The notes beneath the pieces are model-generated. The model was not told where the DNA came from. It searched no databases and saw only the letters and a program-made list of their open reading frames with translations. 64,000 nucleotides of DNA, taken from assembly GCA_033807695.1 (NCBI GenBank), contig CM066309.1, positions 2,728,001 to 2,792,000 of the forward strand, in the 5' to 3' direction. The position numbers and the translations under genes are program-made. Numbering within the stretch: position 1 is the stretch's first letter; each line of letters begins with the position of its first letter. Origin of the DNA: Daedaleopsis sinensis (lineage: Eukaryota > Basidiomycota > Agaricomycetes > Polyporales > Polyporaceae). Below, in pieces: positions 58,784 through 64,000 of the stretch.

Positions 58784-59540
58784 GTGCGTCGGCGAGTAGG
58801 CGGGCGAGGAGACGCAGGGCACGAAGCTACCGCCCGCCCGGCCGCGTGGAGGCCTTTTATGGGCCACGCCATTCAGGGGGGGGGAGGCCTGGCGCCCAGA
58901 CCACGGCCCCGACTCAGCAAGGCGGCGCTGGCACATCGTTCTGGCGGCGCCATGTCTCGTCCCGACGGGAACTAGGGGGGAACTGAGCCCGCGCGCCCCC
59001 TTTCTCCGTCGGCGCACGAGGATGAAACGGGCGGGACCAGGGCGATAAACGGGCTGGAGCACAAGGTACTACGGTACGCGCGCGCAGGACTGGCGAGCGA
59101 AGCGAACAACACGCGGACTGGCGAGCGATTCGAGCGATACACGGACTGGCGAGCGAAGCGAGCGATACACGGACTGGCGAGCGATTCGGGCGATACACGG
59201 ACTGGCGAGCGATTCGGGCGATACACGGACTGGCGAGCGATTCGGGCGATACACAGACTGGCGAGCGAAGCGAACGATACACGGACTGGCGAGCGATGCG
59301 GACGACACACGGACTGATGAACACGAGACGACAGCGCGCGTGCGTAGGACCGACAGTCGATGCGGGCGACCCACGGACTGGTGAACACGAGACGGCAGCA
59401 ATAGCGGAGAAGCACGATGTACCCCCTGGCCCTACTCTAGCAAGACGGGCAGGGACCCTACAGGAAGGCGGACACGGCAGCGGCGATCACTACGTACGAA
59501 GCACCACCACCCCCCTCCCGCGGGTCGCGTGGCCGGCCAC
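58784..59540. other. Spacer between cassette genes 1 and 2
   Basis: Holds the promoter side of cassette gene 2 and a 28 bp minisatellite (59089-59312, with degenerate units after it). No gene seen. Confidence 0.6.
59089..59312. repeat. 28-bp minisatellite, 8 units
   Basis: Eight contiguous 28 bp units beginning ACTGGCGAGCGA and ending near ACACGG, differing at a few positions. A degenerate ninth unit follows, and related words recur near 59372. Units abut with no spacers. Confidence 0.9.
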
Positions 59541-60162
59541 CTAGAAGTAGTTATGGCCGCGCAGGGCGGACAGCTCGGCGTTGAGGGTCTCCCGTTCGGC
59601 CTCCAGGTCCCGGATTCGTTCGTCAAGCGCAAGCGCGAGAAGGATCCCCTCCCCTTCGGCGCGGTCGGCGGTACGGCGGAGGGTACGGAGTTCAACCAGG
59701 GACCGCTGGGCGATGGCACGTTGGGTCACGACCTGGTCGATGCGAAGAAGGCGGCGGTCGGAGGCCACACGGTTCTGGAAGGTGAGGAAGGCATCACGGC
59801 CGAAATCACGCCAGCCGTCCAGGGTGGCTCTCTCGACGCGAGCAATGAAGGCGGCCAGGACGGAAGCGGAGGCGCCGACGAGGGCAAGCGCGCCCTACGG
59901 ACTACGTCAGGCGTGGCTAGAGGGAGGCGGACGGAGGGCGTCTCACCACCATGTCGGCCAGGGCGACCAGCTCGGTTTCCACGCCCGGCAGTTGCCCCTC
60001 GGACCCCGCATCGGCTAGGACCTCGAATTCGACAACGGCGCGCTCGAGCTGTCGGGCCGCCAGCGCGTGCGCACGGGCCAGCATGTCCGGGTCCAACGGG
60101 CTGCTCGGGAAGGGCTGCGCGCGGAGGTTCGGGAAGGCGTCACGGGTGGGAGTTCCGTTCAT
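59541..60162 (-). CDS. Antisense cassette gene 1: helical coiled-coil-like protein
   Basis: Exons 59947..60162 and 59541..59894, with a 52 bp intron (GTGAGA...GTAG, with a CCTGAC branch-like site), give 189 residues. The start at 60162 (MNGTPTRDAFPNLRAQPFPS) is only 76 bp inside the polypurine tract and 93 bp from the 3' LTR, so this gene may be driven by antisense promoter activity of the LTR. After a Pro-rich start come helices (LARAHALAARQLERAVVEFE, GASASVLAAFIARVERATL) and a C-terminal coiled-coil-like run (LDERIRDLEAERETLNAELS). No known domain. It is first in transcription order of three genes in the same direction, all opposite to gag-pol. Confidence 0.72.
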
Positions 60163-60237
60163 GGTCAAGGTGGAGGAAGCCCGTCAGTCCAAACTGCCGT
60201 CCCTTTATACCACGCAGAGGGACCGGGGACGGTCCCG

Positions 60238-60255
60238 ATTTCAGTTGGGGGGAGA
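60238..60255 (+). other. Polypurine tract at the 3' LTR
   Basis: GGGGGGAGA ends exactly where the 3' LTR begins, as expected for the plus-strand primer of an LTR element. The 18 bp including flank are repeated after pol at 55343. Confidence 0.85.
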
Positions 60256-61216
60256 TGATGCGCCCCGTAGTGGCGCCAGCCCCGCTTTTCGCGCCATCGC
60301 CGATATACGGCGATGCCTACTACGACACGCTGGCCAGGACGGAGTCCCTGCCCTCGACCTCCCACTCCAGGACCACCACATCCCTCCGACAAGGCGGTCG
60401 GAGGGGACGCCTCATGCGGCCCACGCAGCGCGCGAGGCCTCCGGCCTCCAACGGGCGCGACGCCCTTCCCTCCAACGGGCCGCGCCCGTAGGAGGCTTGC
60501 GAGTGTTCCCCGCAGCCCCGGCAGGAGGCTGGGCAGCAGCCTGAGGACCGCTCCGACACCCGAGACCAGAGCGGGCCGCAGTTTAGGTTACAGGCATCGT
60601 GCGGGACCGATGACACGCTAGTCGCAGGCGGAGGCGGCGGTGCAGGGGTCCAGGCGTAGCCGTTCCTGACCGTTCTACGAGACCAGGCGGTAGGACCCGA
60701 CTGGCGCCCAGGCCGAGGGTTTAGCCACGGTTCCGCCTCCTCGCGGAACTGCGACAAGGCGGGTTCGAGGTAGTTTCAGGAGGCACTGGAGAGTAGGGCA
60801 GAGGGTTACGAGCGGGCGGACCACGCTGGAGGCTCCGGATTGGACGAGGTTCGAGGTACCGCACGGGACGGTAGCAGTAGATAGGATGCCCGCGTAGAGG
60901 ACTTGTAGCCTCAGATCCCCCATCCCCCATATCCATACAGGCGCGAGCCCAGCGGTCCGACGCACTCGACGACCTCGCTGTCGAGCCCGTCCTCGGTGTG
61001 ATCTCCTTCGAGCCCCGTCCTTCCACGTGCTCCGCCCGTCGTAGTTCCCTGTCCCCTTCTCGATCCCTCGCTCTCCGGCCTTCGACGTGCGCGTCTCGTC
61101 GTAGTTGTTCGTTCCAGTTGCTCGGGAACCAGAGGTCCACCTCGCACCCTTCGGAGTGTCTGCCCGGTGTTGTGTCTGCTGGGTTTACCTAGTAGATCGC
61201 CGGTGCCCTCCCATCA
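60256..61216 (+). repeat. 3' LTR (961 bp)
   Basis: Same length and ends as the 5' LTR. One base difference was noticed (T at about 61157). Confidence 0.95.
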
Positions 61217-61220
61217 GCGG
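61217..61220. repeat. Target-site duplication, right
   Basis: GCGG directly after the 3' LTR, matching 47413-47416. Confidence 0.7.
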
Positions 61221-62212
61221 CGTCTCGCGAACCCTGTCATACACTGAGCGATCTTCGAGGCCAACGCTTCCGGAAGTCCAGATAGGACGCCTGTCTGTGA
61301 TAGGTCCATGACTCGAAGTCCCACCTCCAACAACGACGCCGCCCTCCGTCCGCAGTGCTGCAGCCCTACACTCCAGCAAGTCCCCTGCAACCAGGCGTCC
61401 TGTAGCAAATACAAAGGACATCACTAAATCGCACCGGAGGCCTACTTTTCCGCGGCAAAACCGGTAGGAGCGACTTACCTGAAGCTGAATTCACCCTCTC
61501 TCCTTTCCCAAATCTGCGAAATGAAATCTGGGCTCTATCTGTATCAATCATATCGCTGACATCCGATCCTGCTCTGCTCCGACCCCTGCGTCTCCCAACC
61601 CCTCGATTGTAAATTCCTATCGTCTAATTTCACTATGAAGCACTAACCTGCTCCAACATTCCTGTGGTTTGGGAGGACAAGCGGAGCTGACAACCCCCTC
61701 GGATCGCCCGATACTGTGCGATGTGGCTGTGCCCACCAAATAAGGACACCTGAAACGCCCCTTGTCTTCTTGCGGACTGTGAATTTCCTCTCAATACCTG
61801 TCAAACAATGTCTTCTCTTCCCTTCTAGCCTTCGCCTTGCCAATCTAGCTTTTCATAGCTTTGCCAGCGCTGCCAGCGCGGCATCCTCGGAGCTGAGGGC
61901 AATGCGACGAACTCTCGCTCCTGCCCCGCGCCTCTCCCGCCGCGTCTCCCCCTCGCAACCCCACCGGCTCACGCTCTTAGCCACTCCGCCCTCCCACTGC
62001 TAACTGGCTAGCCGCTCCGCCCCTCTACTGCTAGCCAGCAACTAAAGCTCCGTCCCCGCAACGTCTACCCACGCTACGACCTCGTCTACACTCCATGTCG
62101 TGGGCGATACTGCGAGCTGCGGCCCTACTGCCATCTGGACCAGTAGCCAAGGTCACCAACAAGACACATCCTAGAACCCGACGCCGAAAAGGTATACATT
62201 CGCTGGCCTACA
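61221..62212. other. Spacer right of the retrotransposon
   Basis: About 1 kb that continues the host sequence interrupted by the element. Short open frames on both strands, none supported. Confidence 0.5.
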
Positions 62213-63120
62213 CTATTCCACCACTGAGGGGAACCAATACTGCTGACGGTACGCAATGCCCGCCACCCCACCGCGGCCCATCCCTGGGTGAGCAACCATC
62301 GTCACGCTGTACCCCAACAAGAACCCAATAGTCTCTACTGCAGTCGGCAGACGCACGCCGACACACTGCACCGACACCATACTACCAACATCGAGCTCGC
62401 GAATGAGCATCGATCGCGCTTCCCCATTAGGCGCCTGCTGGTCGGTAGCATCGCGAAACCGACTCTGACTCTACGTCATAATATCAGCGACCTTCATGAA
62501 TCACGCAACTGCTCGATACGTACCAACTCAGCAGGTTGCTCAACTATTAACTCGATGTACTCTGATGGATAGTTGGGACGTCCACCACTCAAATCCAACA
62601 TCAGGCGGCGATACGCAGCCATCCCAGTGCTGTTATCGAGTTCGAGCTGTAGGGTCAACAGAGACTCTGACCCGCCGAGATCACGACTCTCGTAGCTGAG
62701 CACCCGCGCCACGAACCATATCTGCATGGGACGCTCCTGATCGGCGACGGCCTGCAAATGACCCCAGAGTGGGATGTAGGTGTACGGCCCCGCTGGGAGT
62801 TGTTGAAGAGCGACCCATGAGATCCCGTCGGTGTGATCATCTGTATATCCAGCCAGGCGTCTGCTCTGCATAAGCTCACGCCCGTATATAGTCGGTCCCT
62901 TGACTCACGCGAAAACGGCTCCAGTCGTCCCACCAGCCTCCGTAGAGCGCATACCCTCGACACTATGAATGTATTGTCATCATGACGTCCTTACATTTGA
63001 CGTATGTACTCACAAAATGCAATAGTATTCATCGTCCCATTCGGTTGGAGCGTCGAATACGCCTATCTCGATGGCCGGGTAACGTACACCATTGATCTCA
63101 ACTAAGTGGACCACTGGCAT
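62213..63120 (-). CDS. Unrecognised repeat-associated gene family, right member
   Basis: Four exons, 63014..63120, 62909..62962, 62524..62860 and 62213..62437, keep phase and give 240 residues. It parallels the left member: MPVVHLVEINGVRYPAIEIG, then VEGMRS...GAVFA (left: VEGNEVGFA), PMQIWFVARVLSYESRDLGG (left: PMQLCIFGEVAS...), TLQLELDNSTGMAAYRRLML and RELDVGSMVSVQCVGVRLPT followed by IGFLLGYSVTMV (left: EDLTVGSKVVVELV, PGFLLAHSVTKL). I recognise no known fold or motif. Alternating hydrophobic/polar stretches suggest beta strands. Without the retrotransposon the two genes would be about 1.1 kb apart in tandem. The start is the first ATG that preserves similarity; exons further upstream are possible. 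Confidence 0.6.
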
Positions 63121-64000
63121 CACGAGAGTTTCCCTGAAGTCGTAACCGCGACTGTGAGCCTAGCACCACATGTTGCATGACGAATATTAATCTCACCCTG
63201 GACTCGATGTGCGAGGGGATTCAAAGTCGCGTAAAGTCTCCCCATCGGTATCTCCCTCATCCTCTGATGAATACGCGCGACTGAAAAGCACTATTAGAGC
63301 ATCACGCGAAACAGCTGCGATCCACATACCTGTCCATGAATACTCGTCTGTCTCGAGGCAGTATTATGCCTCACCGATCACGAACCTATCTTATACTCGC
63401 ACCCAGATCCCTCCCCGCTCTGTGCGAACACACGCTTTCTCTACCAAAGCACCGTGTACATCGGCTGTCCGATCGACCCGCTCGTCCTCTTACGTGCGAC
63501 AAAGCAATCGCTATGATATCCACAGATGCTTGGCTGACTGATACGCCATCCAGCCCCGATCTCAGCCCTTTCATTTCCGCGCGCCGTGCGGTTACCGAGA
63601 ACACACGCGCTGCAACGTGTGGACTGCGAAAGTACACGCACGAGTCTTACACACTGAGACTTGACTCCACTACTGTAGCAACTATACCACCCATACCGCC
63701 CCATGACTAACCCTCCCAAAGTCGACGACCAATGGTAATGGTACACGCGAAACCAACGTCGCGTTGTACGCAACTATGCATGCGCGCACCCCCCCCTCCG
63801 TATCCACCACTCGTACCCCTAGACACTCCAATACCATGACATACCCTGGTTGAATATCGGCCGCCCCTCCGGCGGCCACTGTGTGCCGGCGATAATAATG
63901 CGCCGTGGCGTCATGGAGCCGTACACGTCCCTGATATATTTCAACTGAAGATCCGTTCACCATTCCGTGAATATGCTCACCTCTCCATGCGTCAACAGCA
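63121..64000 (-). other. Possible further exons of a minus-strand gene at the window edge
   Basis: An acidic segment (YSSEDEGDTDGETLRDFESP) just upstream of a GTGAGA donor near 63200, and a frame starting at 63963 (MVNGSSVEIYQGRVRLHDAT) followed by a GTATGT donor near 63850, look like exons of one more gene, possibly another member of the same family. The gene may continue beyond the window. Confidence 0.3.

Larger units (their letters stand above)
47417..61216 (+). mobile_element. Ty3/Gypsy LTR retrotransposon, 13.8 kb, with antisense gene cassette
   Basis: Full-length element: 961 bp LTRs (47417-48377, 60256-61216) with TGATG...CATCA ends, a 4 bp target duplication, a primer-binding-site candidate two bases after the 5' LTR, gag-protease, RT-RNaseH-integrase, and a polypurine tract touching the 3' LTR. 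RT before integrase places it in Ty3/Gypsy; no chromodomain is seen after the GPY/F module. It is about twice the size of usual fungal Gypsy elements, because 4.9 kb between pol and the 3' LTR carries three spliced genes on the opposite strand. LTRs differ at one noticed position, so the insertion is very recent and the copy may be active. Confidence 0.95.

Noticed and set aside
59089..59312. 28-bp repeats as a possible CRISPR array
   Set aside because: Units abut directly without spacers, the host is a fungus, and no cas genes exist; it is a minisatellite.

Overview
The window is nuclear DNA of a basidiomycete fungus, most likely a wood- or litter-decaying Agaricomycete (Polyporales-like; this is inference). 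The signs are dense 45-60 bp GT-AG introns, GC-rich coding sequence, a GH5 endoglucanase with a fungal CBM1, a GH1 beta-glucosidase, Agaricomycete-style RBR ubiquitin ligases and fungal orthologues (HRD1, CSN5, eL20, AIM41, CTP synthase). There are no bacterial operons. I derived exon structures by joining splice sites so that phase and family motifs are kept.

Layout. 0.5-6.8 kb: three tandem RBR E3 ligase paralogues. 7.5-13.3 kb: a STAND/ULD-like protein, ribosomal protein eL20 and an ABC-F ATPase with a one-base frameshift. 14.1 kb: a DUF6533-like remnant. 15.1-30.0 kb: conserved housekeeping block of HRD1, AIM41, GH1, an OXLD1-like protein, CSN5, CTP synthase and a zinc alcohol dehydrogenase. 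31.5-42.7 kb: a rhodopsin-like seven-TM protein, an unrecognised nuclear-looking protein, a pRiA4b-ORF3-like protein, an S1/P1 nuclease and a secreted GH5 endoglucanase. The ubiquitin theme (three RBR ligases, HRD1, CSN5) is probably coincidental apart from the tandem array. The GH1, GH5 and S1/P1 genes fit saprotrophic nutrition.

42.7-64 kb is accessory, repeat-rich DNA. Two diverged paralogues of an unrecognised gene family (46285-47252 and 62213-63120, both minus strand) lie on either side of a 13.8 kb Ty3/Gypsy LTR retrotransposon (47417-61216). The LTRs are 961 bp each with one difference seen, a 4 bp target duplication GCGG flanks them, and the gag-protease and RT-RNaseH-integrase frames are intact, so the insertion is very young. 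A perfect 283 bp inverted copy of the 3' part of the left paralogue lies at 43424-43706, with an orphan single-exon gene between the two copies.

The most notable discovery is in the retrotransposon. Between pol and the 3' LTR, and bounded by two identical copies of the polypurine-tract sequence, lies a ~4.9 kb module of three genes on the strand opposite to gag-pol. Each has one short, phase-preserving intron. Two encode small helical, coiled-coil-like proteins. The third encodes a 650-residue protein with a Zn2Cys6-like cysteine cluster, a SUMO-interaction-like motif and basic nuclear-localisation-like stretches. This looks like an LTR retroelement carrying an antisense accessory gene cassette.
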